Assembly: GCA_016185435.1 (NCBI GenBank)
Contig: JACPNN010000006.1
Span: forward strand, 1 to 53,097
DNA from: Candidatus Aenigmatarchaeota archaeon
Lineage (GTDB): Archaea; Aenigmatarchaeota; Aenigmatarchaeia; QMZP01
Length of the DNA: 53,097 nt
Reading direction: 5' to 3'
Of this stretch, positions 22,912-31,019 are shown piece after piece. The notes under the pieces are model-generated. The model saw only the letters and a list, made by a program, of their open reading frames with translations, searched no databases and was not told where the DNA came from. Each line of letters opens with the position of its first letter. Position 1 is the first letter of the stretch. Both the position numbers and the translations under genes were made by a program.

Positions 22912-24669
22912 ATGCCGATTTCAAAGCATTTAGTGAATATGAAAAACATAAGGTCGCCCATAATATCCGTCCTAGGCCATGTGGACCACGGCAAAACATC
23001 GCTTCTGGATTCCGTCAGGGGAACTGCCATAGCGAAATCAGAGCCAGGGGCGATAACCCAGCATATTTCGGCAAGCTATGTGCCTTCTGATGTCATCGGA
23101 AAGATCTCCAAAAAGCTGCTGGAGAAGTTCAATATTGAGATGATAGTTCCTGGTTTGTTGTTTATCGATTCGCCGGGGCACGAGGCCTTCACAACGCTGA
23201 GGAAGAGAGGTGGTTCGATAGCTGATTTGGCAATTCTTGTGATTGACATTTTTGAGGGTTTCATGCCGCAGACAGACGAAAGCCTTAATATCCTGAAGCA
23301 GTTTAAGACGCCATTTGTCGTTGCGGCCACAAAGATAGATAAGATCGCAGGCTGGACTGCAAACTATGATGCGAGCTTCCTGGAAAGCTTCGAGCTGCAG
23401 AGCCCCAAAGCCCAGGAAAGATTAGAGGGCATGCTATATACGCTGGTCGGCCAGCTCAGCGAAAGGGGTTTTGAGGGGGACAGGTATGACAGGATATCGG
23501 ATTTCACAAAAAGGGTTGCCTTCATACCTGTATCAAGCCATACAAGGGAAGGCATTTCAGATCTGCTCATGATGCTTGCCGGAATCAGCCAGCGCTACCT
23601 TCAGGGAAGGCTGGAGGCAAAGGGAGGAGGAGGAAAAGGAACGATACTTGAAGTGAAGGAATACAAGGGTTTGGGGATAACTCTGGATGTGATAATATAT
23701 GAGGGCACGGTGAAGAGGGGCGATTATCTGGCAATGGGCGGGAAAACGCCTATAGTTTCAAAAATCAAGGCCCTGCTTGAGCCAAAGGCTTTGAATGACA
23801 TGAGGGCGGAGAAGGAATTTGAACAGATAGAATCAGCTACAGCAGCTGCAGGGGTAAAGATTGCCGGCCCGGGCCTAGGAGGAGCCGTCGCAGGCATGCC
23901 TGTCAGGATTGTCTCGAGCAAAAAGGAGGTTGAGCAGGCGGTCAGGGATGTGAAAGCAGAGGTGGAGGAAGTCGAAATAGCCACCTCCAAAGACGGCGTT
24001 ATCCTGAAAGCGGACACCTTGGGGAGCCTTGAAGCCCTGATAAAAAGCCTCCGGCCTCTGGTTCCGATAAGAAAGGCAGAGGTCGGGAGGATAAATAAAT
24101 ATGATGTTCTGGAGTCAAGCAAGCTCTCCAGGCCTGTGATATTTTCATTCTGCGTCAGATGCGATGATGAAATTCAGAAGATTGCCGCTGACAACAAGGT
24201 GAAGATATTCGGAAGTGATGTGATTTACAAACTGATTGAGGAATACAAGGAGTGGGAAATCAGGCAGAAGGCATTGAAAGAGGCTGAGTGGCTGAAAAAT
24301 ATAGTGAGACCTGCAAAGCTTAAAGTGCTGCGCGGCTATGTTTTCAGGCAATCCAAGCCTGCAATATTCGGCGTTGAGATAATAGCTGGAAGCCTCAGGT
24401 CAGGCTGCACCCTGTCGAAGAAGGGCGTGATAGTGGGCAAGGTCAAGGAAATGCAGCAGGCAGGGGAAAATATACAGGAGGCAAAGACGGGCATGAAGAT
24501 CGCGATATCAGTTTCGGATGCTGTTTTTGGAAGGGATGTTCATGAAAATGATGTGCTGCATGTTTATCTTTCTCCTGAGGATATTATTAGATTGGGAAAA
24601 ATTGAGGGCCTGCTGACTGATGAGGAGAAGCTGCTGGTTGCCGAGATCAAAGCCGGCAAGCAAGATTAA
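22912..24669 (+). CDS. infB: Translation initiation factor aIF5B (IF-2 homologue)
   Basis: A 585-residue GTPase promoting subunit joining. The G domain carries GHVDHGKT (P-loop, about 22-29), DSPGHEAF and TKIDKIAGW; domain II follows with GLGITLDVIIYEGTVKRGD, then the long linker helix and domain IV with VLRGYVFRQSKPAIFGVEI. Archaeal 5B proteins lack the eukaryotic N-terminal extension, as here. The start could also be the ATG at 22939 (MKNIRSPIISVLGHVDHG). PAP2 phosphatase follows 20 bases later. Confidence 0.96.
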   Translation: MPISKHLVNMKNIRSPIISVLGHVDHGKTSLLDSVRGTAIAKSEPGAITQHISASYVPSDVIGKISKKLLEKFNIEMIVPGLLFIDSPGHEAFTTLRKRGGSIADLAILVIDIFEGFMPQTDESLNILKQFKTPFVVAATKIDKIAGWTANYDASFLESFELQSPKAQERLEGMLYTLVGQLSERGFEGDRYDRISDFTKRVAFIPVSSHTREGISDLLMMLAGISQRYLQGRLEAKGGGGKGTILEVKEYKGLGITLDVIIYEGTVKRGDYLAMGGKTPIVSKIKALLEPKALNDMRAEKEFEQIESATAAAGVKIAGPGLGGAVAGMPVRIVSSKKEVEQAVRDVKAEVEEVEIATSKDGVILKADTLGSLEALIKSLRPLVPIRKAEVGRINKYDVLESSKLSRPVIFSFCVRCDDEIQKIAADNKVKIFGSDVIYKLIEEYKEWEIRQKALKEAEWLKNIVRPAKLKVLRGYVFRQSKPAIFGVEIIAGSLRSGCTLSKKGVIVGKVKEMQQAGENIQEAKTGMKIAISVSDAVFGRDVHENDVLHVYLSPEDIIRLGKIEGLLTDEEKLLVAEIKAGKQD

Positions 24670-24689
24670 TAGAGGGGCTAATTATAGTT

Positions 24690-25196
24690 ATGGAAGGTTT
24701 CTGGGGTTTGGTGACTGAGGCAGGCTCCCCTGAAACCTTTTTTGTCCTGTCTGCATTGTCCCTGATGCTCGTGCTGCTTTTTGGGGAAAAAATGGAAAAG
24801 GGAAAAAGATATTTTCTTATCCTCTTTCCCCTTGCTATTTTTTCAGCAGCCATAGCCACTGAGATGCTCAAGAATGTGTTTGCGGTTGAAAGGCCATGCA
24901 TTCCGTGCTCTTCCGGCATCAGCGATTGCAATATCTACTGCCCTGAAGGGTACAGCTTCCCGTCCGGGCATGCAAGCGTGGGCTTTGCGGCGGCTGCTTC
25001 AATTCTTTGCGTCTATAGAAAAAATGAGAATCTGGTTCTGCTGTCTATACCGCTGCTTATATCAGTCTCAAGGGTTGCTTTGGGGGTGCACACCTTTTCC
25101 GATATTCTTGGCGGCGCTTTGATTGGAATTGCAATTCCTGCTATTTTGCACTCTTTTCTTTCTTCTTCTGGCATAAGCAAGGCAATCAGCAAATAG
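24690..25196 (+). CDS. PAP2-family membrane phosphatase
   Basis: A 168-residue multi-pass protein with the three phosphatidic acid phosphatase motifs: KNVFAVERP (motif 1), PSGHA (motif 2, near 91) and SRVALGVHTFSDILGG (motif 3). It would dephosphorylate a lipid phosphate or polyprenyl pyrophosphate on the membrane; recycling of the dolichyl-type carrier used by the N-glycosylation genes is plausible but unproven. A Cys-rich loop between motifs 1 and 2 (CIPCSSGISDCNIYC) is unusual and may form disulfides on the outer face. Confidence 0.88.
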   Translation: MEGFWGLVTEAGSPETFFVLSALSLMLVLLFGEKMEKGKRYFLILFPLAIFSAAIATEMLKNVFAVERPCIPCSSGISDCNIYCPEGYSFPSGHASVGFAAAASILCVYRKNENLVLLSIPLLISVSRVALGVHTFSDILGGALIGIAIPAILHSFLSSSGISKAISK

Positions 25197-25292
25197 GGGT
25201 GCTCTGCTGTTGATTTTCAAAAGAGCAGTTGGCCTTGGCAGGCTTTGGCCTCCTTGCAAAACGTTAAGTATTTAAGTAAGAAAGTAAAATAG

Positions 25293-25309
25293 TTGTACAG
25301 GTGATACAA
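25293..25309 (+). promoter_or_regulatory. Operator-like inverted repeat over the antitoxin RBS
   Basis: TTGTA (25293-25297) and TACAA (25305-25309) flank the Shine-Dalgarno AGGTGAT (25299-25305) directly before the antitoxin ATG. AbrB-type antitoxins usually repress their own operons, and this site would allow it at DNA or mRNA level. A TATTTAAG box lies upstream near 25269. Confidence 0.4.
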
Positions 25310-25557
25310 TGAAAGAAAAGGAAGTTCAGTTGACCACAACCTCGCCAAAAGGCCAGGTAGTGATACCGCAGGAAATAAGGGAAGAAATGGGCATAGAGAC
25401 AGGGACAAAATTCGCAGTTTACGGCAGGGGAGACACTATTCTATTCAAAAGAATAGAGCTGCCTACGGCAAAGGATTTCGAGAAGCTTGCCTCTTTCGGA
25501 AGAACCTTTGCCAGGAAGAAGGGCATAAAGGAAAAAGACGTGCTAGAGGATGACTAG
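25309..25557 (+). CDS. vapB: AbrB/SpoVT-type antitoxin
   Basis: An 82-residue protein with a swapped-hairpin AbrB DNA-binding domain (about 5-50: TTTSPKGQVVIPQEIREEMG then GTKFAVYGRGDTILFKR) and a short C-terminal helix (about 53-80) that would wrap around the toxin. It overlaps the PIN toxin gene by 8 bases, the standard antitoxin-first arrangement, and has its own TATA box, RBS and operator-like repeat. Confidence 0.88.
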   Translation: MKEKEVQLTTTSPKGQVVIPQEIREEMGIETGTKFAVYGRGDTILFKRIELPTAKDFEKLASFGRTFARKKGIKEKDVLEDD

Positions 25558-25951
25558 GGCAGTTCTGGACACGAACATAATCATCTCCTCAATCTTCTGG
25601 AAAGGCAAGCCGTATGAAGTTGTAAGGAGAGGCATACTTGGAGAGTTCAAGATAGTCATTTCTCCCGAAATCCTGGATGAAGTGGCCGAGAAGCTGAGAA
25701 ACAAATTCCAGCTTCCGGAAGAAGCGATTCAGGAGTTAATGGACATTCTGCTCACATATTCTCATGTTGTCCAGCCATCAAGCAAATTTGATGTGGTAAG
25801 GGACAAAAGCGACAACAAGATAATAGAGTGCGCTTTTGACGGACAGGCAAATTATATAGTCACAGGCGACCCCGACCTGCTCGCCCTGAAGGAGTTCCGC
25901 TGGATAAAAATTGTGACAGCGAAGGAGTTTCTGACATCCTCCCCACCATAA
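25550..25951 (+). CDS. vapC: PIN-domain toxin (VapC-like ribonuclease)
   Basis: A 133-residue PIN-domain nuclease of the COG1569 type. Acidic metal-binding residues are visible: Asp in LDTNI near the N-terminus, Glu in PEILDEV near 45, Asp in KSDNKIIECA near 88 and Asp in VTGDPDLL near 105. Such toxins cleave RNA until bound by their antitoxin. The start overlaps the antitoxin gene. T-rich tracts at 25974-25979 and 26005-26011 after the stop codon may serve as termination signals. Confidence 0.9.
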   Translation: MTRAVLDTNIIISSIFWKGKPYEVVRRGILGEFKIVISPEILDEVAEKLRNKFQLPEEAIQELMDILLTYSHVVQPSSKFDVVRDKSDNKIIECAFDGQANYIVTGDPDLLALKEFRWIKIVTAKEFLTSSPP

Positions 25952-26050
25952 AGGGTGGGAAGCTTTAATGAACTTTTTTGGCGCAGGTTGTCGTACACAG
26001 TGATTTTTTTGTCAGCGGTTTCCCAGCTAAAGCTGGAAGGTTTACAGAAT

Positions 26051-26863
26051 CTAAACCATCTCCATAAGCCTCTCTATCCTTCTCTCTACCGGAGGGTGCG
26101 TGTTGAACAGCCCGACAAACCATTCTCCTCTGAAAGGGTTCACTATCCACAAATGGGATGTGGCCAGATTTCCGTTCATAGAAGCTTCCTGGGAATGCTG
26201 CGATATTTTTCTGAGGGCATTGGCCAGAGATCTGGGCTTTCTTGTGAGGAGGGCTCCTGTATAGTCGGCCATATACTCCCTCTGCCTGCTTATGGCAAGC
26301 CTCACTATTGTTGCTGCCAGTGGGGCCAGAAAGACGATTAGTATAAGCCCTGCTATTCCTCCTCCTCTTTCCCTGTTGCCCCCTGAAAACATGCCGAAAT
26401 AGGCCATCTGGGATATGAAAGCTATGGCGCCCCCGAGGGTGGCTGCAATTGTGGCCACAAGGACATCCTTGTTCTTGATATGCGAAATTTCATGGGCCAG
26501 CACGCCTTCAATCTCATCGTCCTCCAGTTCGAGTATGCCTTTGGTGACCGCCACAGACGCATGGCTGACATCCCTTCCTGTGGCGAGGGCATTGGGCACA
26601 GGGTTGTCGATTACATATAGCTGCGGCTTGGGTATCTTTGCATTGAATGCCATCTTTTCCAGAATCTTGTTTATCCTCTTTTCGTCATATGGTTTGGCAG
26701 AATACCATTTAAGGACCATCTTATCGCTGTACCAGTAGCTGAAGCCGTTTATGATGAGCGCAAGAATCAGGGCTATTGCCAGCCCTGTCCCCTGGGCGAG
26801 AAGCCACCCTATTCCAAGCAGTATCCCTGTCATGGTCCCGAAGAGCGCTATTGTCTTGAACAT
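26051..26863 (-). CDS. htpX: HtpX-type membrane zinc metalloprotease
   Basis: A 270-residue M48-family protease for membrane protein quality control. Two N-terminal helices (about 5-25 and 27-45) are followed by the active site HEISH (124-128) and the third zinc ligand Glu196 in REYMADYTG, with another hydrophobic pair between them. The C-terminus FNTHPPVERRIERL is the family ending. A GTATTTAAAAGG box at 26885-26896 implies a leaderless start, and an inverted repeat covers the start codon. Confidence 0.95.
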   Translation of the reverse strand: MFKTIALFGTMTGILLGIGWLLAQGTGLAIALILALIINGFSYWYSDKMVLKWYSAKPYDEKRINKILEKMAFNAKIPKPQLYVIDNPVPNALATGRDVSHASVAVTKGILELEDDEIEGVLAHEISHIKNKDVLVATIAATLGGAIAFISQMAYFGMFSGGNRERGGGIAGLILIVFLAPLAATIVRLAISRQREYMADYTGALLTRKPRSLANALRKISQHSQEASMNGNLATSHLWIVNPFRGEWFVGLFNTHPPVERRIERLMEMV

Positions 26864-26880
26864 GCAAAGATTATTTGCAT
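26862..26880 (-). promoter_or_regulatory. Inverted repeat at the htpX start
   Basis: ATGCAAA-GATTA-TTTGCAT lies between the TATA box (26885-26896) and the start codon (26861-26863), overlapping the expected transcription start. A repressor bound here would block initiation, which would suit a stress-inducible protease. The regulator is unknown. Confidence 0.4.
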
Positions 26881-26940
26881 ATCTGTATTTAAAAGGCGTG
26901 CAGGGCCTGTAATTATCGCACAGCTGAAACCGATTGTGTG

Positions 26941-27426
26941 TTATAAGCAGCCTTTTTCCCTCAGAAGCTTTGCTATGCCGGTGGCAATTTCCTTCGGCCT
27001 CCTGTCTGTCCCGTCGAATTCATAAACTTCCAGCCCTGCCTGAACGGCCTCGAATTTGGCCATCTCCATTATTTCCGCCTCTATGTTCTCCTCTATCTTC
27101 TTTTTAGGCCATCCTCTTTTTTTCATCCGCTCTATCAGTGCCTTTGTGCTGCATCTCAAAATTATAACAATGTCAGGGTTCAGGCAGTGGGAGTAATGAG
27201 ATTCTATAATAAGGTTTTTCTCAGTCTTACTGATTTTCCTGATTTCCTTTTTTAGTTTTTCCATATCGACCACTTTGCACTTTCTCCTCCTGTCATAGCT
27301 TGAAAAAAGGTTTTCCCTTCCTGCCAGAAGGTTCAGGCTTATGGCTTTTATATGGAGCAGTTCAGCCAATTCCTTTGAAACTGCTGTTTTGCCGGCACAT
27401 GGGGTGCCTGTTATTGCGATTATCAT
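26941..27426 (-). CDS. AK6/Fap7-type adenylate kinase
   Basis: A 161-residue P-loop kinase. Walker A is GTPCAGKT (7-14), slightly unusual in having Cys where the family mostly has Gly. The lid-region phrase RGWPKKKIEENIEAEI (about 109-124) marks the AK6/hCINAP branch, which in eukaryotes and archaea acts in small-subunit ribosome maturation as well as AMP/ADP conversion. It is divergent from RNase Z, so RNA maturation functions cluster here. Confidence 0.88.
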   Translation of the reverse strand: MIIAITGTPCAGKTAVSKELAELLHIKAISLNLLAGRENLFSSYDRRRKCKVVDMEKLKKEIRKISKTEKNLIIESHYSHCLNPDIVIILRCSTKALIERMKKRGWPKKKIEENIEAEIMEMAKFEAVQAGLEVYEFDGTDRRPKEIATGIAKLLREKGCL

Positions 27427-27504
27427 ATGGTTATTTTATATCCCGGGAATATATGGGTCTATCCGGCATCAGTCCAATTTAAGCAATGGGCGGAAAATAG
27501 TTGT

Positions 27505-28431
27505 ATGACAGACCTGGTATTCCTCGGCACCGGTTCGGGCATACCCACAAAATACAGGAACCACCCTGCCATATGGCTGAGGCACGAGGGTGAACACTTC
27601 CTCTTCGATTGCGGCGAGGGGACCCAGAGGCAGTTGATATCTGCCGGCCTGAGTTTCATGAGGATAAGAAGCATCTTCATAACCCACTGGCACGCAGACC
27701 ATTGGGCAGGCCTGATAGGTCTGCTCCAGACGATGAACATGGAGAACAGGAAAGAAGAGCTGCATATTTACGGCCCTGATGCTGAAAGGTTTATCTCTGA
27801 CATACTTGATCTGGATTACTGGGGCGTGGGATTCGATATAGTGCCAGAGGATGTGCCGGCAGAAGGCGATGGCATCCATTCTGTCCTGAAGACTGATGAG
27901 TATGAGATCCTTTCAACGCCTGTCGAGCACAGCGTGCCTGCCGTAGCTTACTGCTTCAGGGAATCTGACAAATGGAACGTGGACATAGATAAGGCAACAA
28001 GGCTCTATGGCCTGAAGGAGGGCAGGCTTGTGGGAAAACTGAAGGAAAAGGGAGAGATAAAGCTTGGCCCGAAAACCATAAGACTTGAGGATGTTGGAAT
28101 TCTGAAAAGCGGCATAAAGATAGTGTACAGCGGGGACACCGCCCCGTGCAGGAATCTGGAAAGGCTGGCAAAGGATTGCGACCTCCTTATACATGAAGCG
28201 ACATTTGAGGAGATGCAGGAAAACAGGATGCATGCAGGGGCCAAGGATGCGGCCCAGATAGCAAAAAAGGCCAATGCTAAGCTGCTTATATTGACCCATT
28301 TCTCCAGGCGTTACGCAAGCACAAAGCCGCTTCTTGACGAGGCGAAGAAGGTTTTCCCCGGCACCATTGCTGCGGAAGATTACATGCTCATCTCCCTTTC
28401 AAAGGGAAAAATTGCTGTCAGGAGGGTTTGA
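27505..28431 (+). CDS. rnz: Ribonuclease Z (tRNA 3' endonuclease)
   Basis: A 308-residue short-form RNase Z that trims tRNA 3' trailers. The metallo-beta-lactamase core shows HWHADHWAG (61-69), EHS near 145, SGDTAPC near 213 and LILTHFSRRY near 265. Start 27505 (MTDLVFLGTGSGIPTKYRN) matches the family N-terminus; the longer frame from 27427 lacks conservation. None of the window's tRNA genes encodes CCA, so the product would be ready for CCA addition. Confidence 0.95.
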   Translation: MTDLVFLGTGSGIPTKYRNHPAIWLRHEGEHFLFDCGEGTQRQLISAGLSFMRIRSIFITHWHADHWAGLIGLLQTMNMENRKEELHIYGPDAERFISDILDLDYWGVGFDIVPEDVPAEGDGIHSVLKTDEYEILSTPVEHSVPAVAYCFRESDKWNVDIDKATRLYGLKEGRLVGKLKEKGEIKLGPKTIRLEDVGILKSGIKIVYSGDTAPCRNLERLAKDCDLLIHEATFEEMQENRMHAGAKDAAQIAKKANAKLLILTHFSRRYASTKPLLDEAKKVFPGTIAAEDYMLISLSKGKIAVRRV

Positions 28432-28525
28432 TATTGGCTATCTGTTTGAGTTGAGGAGGGTTATACGATAATTTTCTTCTTTTATAGAGACAGTAGGATT
28501 TAAAATTTTCTGCTAAAATTAAACA

Positions 28526-29203
28526 ATGAATAATTCAGATTTGAGAAGAATAAAAATAAGAGGGAGGGATATTCAGGGCGTTAATCTTAGAGAAAAAATT
28601 AAGGAAATGTCTAAAGGAAAAATAGGTTTTGTTAGAAATCGTAAAGATAGAAATTTAGTTGAAATTATTTGCAAGCTAGATCATGCTGAAGAAATAAAAA
28701 AAAATTTAGATATTTGGAAAGAGAGAATGAAGGATTTCATAAAAATAGATAGCATAGACATTGTCGAGAATTTTTTCGATAAGGACGACTTTAAAGAAGG
28801 TGAGTTTGAGATAAAAAGAGAAGATGATCTGCAAGAAATGGTATGGGCATTGAGAGGTGCAGGAAAAGTATTCAGTGATCTTGAAAAACAGAGAGTGATA
28901 GGACTTATAGAAGGTGTTAAAATGGAAATTAACAGAATATCAGATTGGCTGGCAGGATTATCGCCAAATAAAAGCAATGATAAGTTCGATCCGAAAAGCC
29001 TAAGCAATTTCCTCATGCAGCACCCTATACCATTTGAAGCAAAAGAAACATTCGATAAACTAATCGGTTTGGAAGATTTTTGCAGTAAAACTAACAACTT
29101 AATCAGTCAAAATTCAAAAATATCAAAAGAAGAAATAAACATTGTACTGAAGAATATAGACACGATAAGAGAAAGTCTCGATAGTTTGAAGGAGTTTTTA
29201 TAA
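28526..29203 (+). CDS. Acylphosphatase-like domain fused to helical domain (cassette gene 1)
   Basis: A 225-residue protein of unknown role. Residues about 8-82 follow the acylphosphatase pattern: IRGRDIQGVNLRE corresponds to the GRVQGVGFR loop with the phosphate-binding Arg kept (Arg22), and GFVRNRKDRNLVEII to the GWVRNxxDG segment with the catalytic Asn kept. The rest (about 100-225) is helical with no recognised family. The DNA is strikingly AT-rich compared with its neighbours, implying transfer. A GGATTTAAAATT box near 28495 is the likely promoter. The next gene starts at the very next base, so the two are a unit. Confidence 0.65.
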   Translation: MNNSDLRRIKIRGRDIQGVNLREKIKEMSKGKIGFVRNRKDRNLVEIICKLDHAEEIKKNLDIWKERMKDFIKIDSIDIVENFFDKDDFKEGEFEIKREDDLQEMVWALRGAGKVFSDLEKQRVIGLIEGVKMEINRISDWLAGLSPNKSNDKFDPKSLSNFLMQHPIPFEAKETFDKLIGLEDFCSKTNNLISQNSKISKEEINIVLKNIDTIRESLDSLKEFL

Positions 29204-29722
29204 ATGCTAAGAGCAAATTATAAATTGATGGAAGAGAAAGAGAGGTTAAATCTATTGTATTCAATATTCAAACTTATCGCAAAAAAAGATATAGACATGT
29301 CTTCCTTCAATGATAGATTAAAACTTCAAAAGATTACGTATATTATAATCTCTGCTGGAATCAACCTTGATTACAAATTTGGATGGCATTTAAGAGGCCC
29401 TTATTCTTCTCTTCTAGCCAGCGATGGATTTATGCTATCAAATAATTCTCAGTCATATATCGATGTTGGATATAGAATACCGGAATACTGCCAAAAAAAA
29501 ATAGAAGAAGTTAGAGAAAATTTTGGCAGCGATTTAAGTGACACAAGTGACACCAATATGATGGAACTCTATTCTTCTATATTATACATAGTGAATAGAG
29601 GTGAAAAAATATCCGATGAAAAAATAATTCAATATGTAAAAAATAGAAAACCATGGTTTGATGAGCAAACAATAAAAAAAGCATTAGATAAGATTAGAGA
29701 CTCTAAAATATTTAGCATTTAA
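29204..29722 (+). CDS. YwgA/Panacea-like protein (cassette gene 2)
   Basis: A 172-residue protein beginning immediately after the preceding stop codon. Residues about 35-70, DRLKLQKITYIIISAG followed by FGWHLRGPYSSLLASD, match the pattern of YwgA-type and SocA/GepA (Panacea) proteins, where KLQKLxYLxxxxG and the GPYSxxL turn are the hallmarks. Panacea domains serve as antitoxins or proteolysis adaptors in several toxin-antitoxin systems; YwgA proteins are uncharacterised. The remainder is helical (GEKISDEKIIQYVKNRKPWF). AT-rich like gene 1. Assignment is by pattern only. Confidence 0.6.
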   Translation: MLRANYKLMEEKERLNLLYSIFKLIAKKDIDMSSFNDRLKLQKITYIIISAGINLDYKFGWHLRGPYSSLLASDGFMLSNNSQSYIDVGYRIPEYCQKKIEEVRENFGSDLSDTSDTNMMELYSSILYIVNRGEKISDEKIIQYVKNRKPWFDEQTIKKALDKIRDSKIFSI

Positions 29723-29792
29723 TTCGTTCAAGACCTGTCTGTAAAAGAAACGGTTCTAAATCAATCATCTGCGCGCCTGTTTTGATGAGCGC

Positions 29793-30953
29793 CTATGCGG
29801 CCTTATTTCTCTTGGCTATCTTCTCCACTTCCCTGTCGAAATCTCCCACAAATTTTTTCCAGTCAAACCTCTTCACGTTATGGAAATTCTCCCCGCCCAT
29901 TTTCTTTGCCAAGGAAACATCCCTGGCTATTTTTTCCATGGCCGCAGCGAATGGCCGCGGCCTGGCAGGGACAAGAAATCCTGTCCTGCCGTCAATGATG
30001 CTCTCCAGCGGGCCTCCCTCCGCGACGCTGATGACCGGTTTCTTGTACAGGCCTGCTTCAACCGGTATCATACCCCAGTCCTCGTTCATGCCGCAGAACA
30101 GGACGCAATAGCAGCTTTCGTACAGGGCCTTCATTTCCTTGTCTGAAACATTTGTTCTTATCTCGATATTGTCATTTCCTTTCGCAAGGGATTCGATGAA
30201 ATTGAAATGCTTCCTGTTCCTGCCTGACAATCCGCCGGCCAATATGAGTTTGAAGTTGCCGCTGTCTCGCGCCTTGAACAGCTTGAAGGCGTCTATTGCA
30301 AGCTCATGCCTCTTGTAATAGGCGAATCTGCTCGGATACAAAAAATAGTTCCTGAATTCGCCATCAATGCCCTTTTTCAGAAAATCCGCCCCGGGATAAG
30401 ATACGGTTATATTTTTATTTCCAATCAATTGCCCGTCCAAAACCCGCCTCCTCACATTTTTGCTTATGCATATGGCGCTGCTGAAATGCTTCCATGCGGC
30501 CTTTTCCAGCAGCTTGTAAAAAAAGATGGACAGCCTGTAGATTTGCCTGGAAATTGGATTTTTCTCCTTAAGCTTGTGCCTGTATATGGCTGTATCATGG
30601 GCTGCTCTCAGAGGGGTAAGGCAGATGCATAAGGCAGGCTTGGAATGGTTTCTTATGGTTATAAGCTCGCCTATGCCGGCAGAAGAGACAACAAAGGCAT
30701 CGAATGGCGAGAGATCCAGCTTGCACAAGATGAGGTGCAGGCCGAATGACAGCCCCCTGAACAGCTCTCCGATGATGGGCAATCTTGTCAATTGGATGAT
30801 TTTGAATTTTTTGAAATCCTCATACGTGTTTTCTTGCCTGTAGTGGCTTGTGAAAAGGGTGATGTCATGCCTGGATTTTTTTAGCAGCTCGAGAAGTATC
30901 CTTTCCCCGCCGCCCTTCAGATGTATCCAGGGGTGATAGATGGCAACTTTCAT
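29793..30953 (-). CDS. GT4-family glycosyltransferase
   Basis: A 386-residue GT-B fold transferase. The N-terminus MKVAIYHPWIHLKGGGERI with its Gly-rich acceptor loop, the middle ISKNVRRRVLDG and the C-terminal donor-site signature (EDWGMIPVEAGLYKKPVISVAEGGPLESI) identify group 1/GT4. It would add a hexose from a nucleotide sugar to a lipid-linked glycan on the cytosolic face. The ATG at 30953 is preferred to 30959 because it starts the conserved region and fits a minus-strand TATA near 30977. It opens the glycosylation cluster and is divergent from the GT39-like gene. Confidence 0.88.
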   Translation of the reverse strand: MKVAIYHPWIHLKGGGERILLELLKKSRHDITLFTSHYRQENTYEDFKKFKIIQLTRLPIIGELFRGLSFGLHLILCKLDLSPFDAFVVSSAGIGELITIRNHSKPALCICLTPLRAAHDTAIYRHKLKEKNPISRQIYRLSIFFYKLLEKAAWKHFSSAICISKNVRRRVLDGQLIGNKNITVSYPGADFLKKGIDGEFRNYFLYPSRFAYYKRHELAIDAFKLFKARDSGNFKLILAGGLSGRNRKHFNFIESLAKGNDNIEIRTNVSDKEMKALYESCYCVLFCGMNEDWGMIPVEAGLYKKPVISVAEGGPLESIIDGRTGFLVPARPRPFAAAMEKIARDVSLAKKMGGENFHNVKRFDWKKFVGDFDREVEKIAKRNKAA

Positions 30954-31019
30954 AGTCATTATACAGGATACAGCTATTTATGCCGAAACATTTATCTGCC
31001 TTTCCCTCATTATGTGGAT

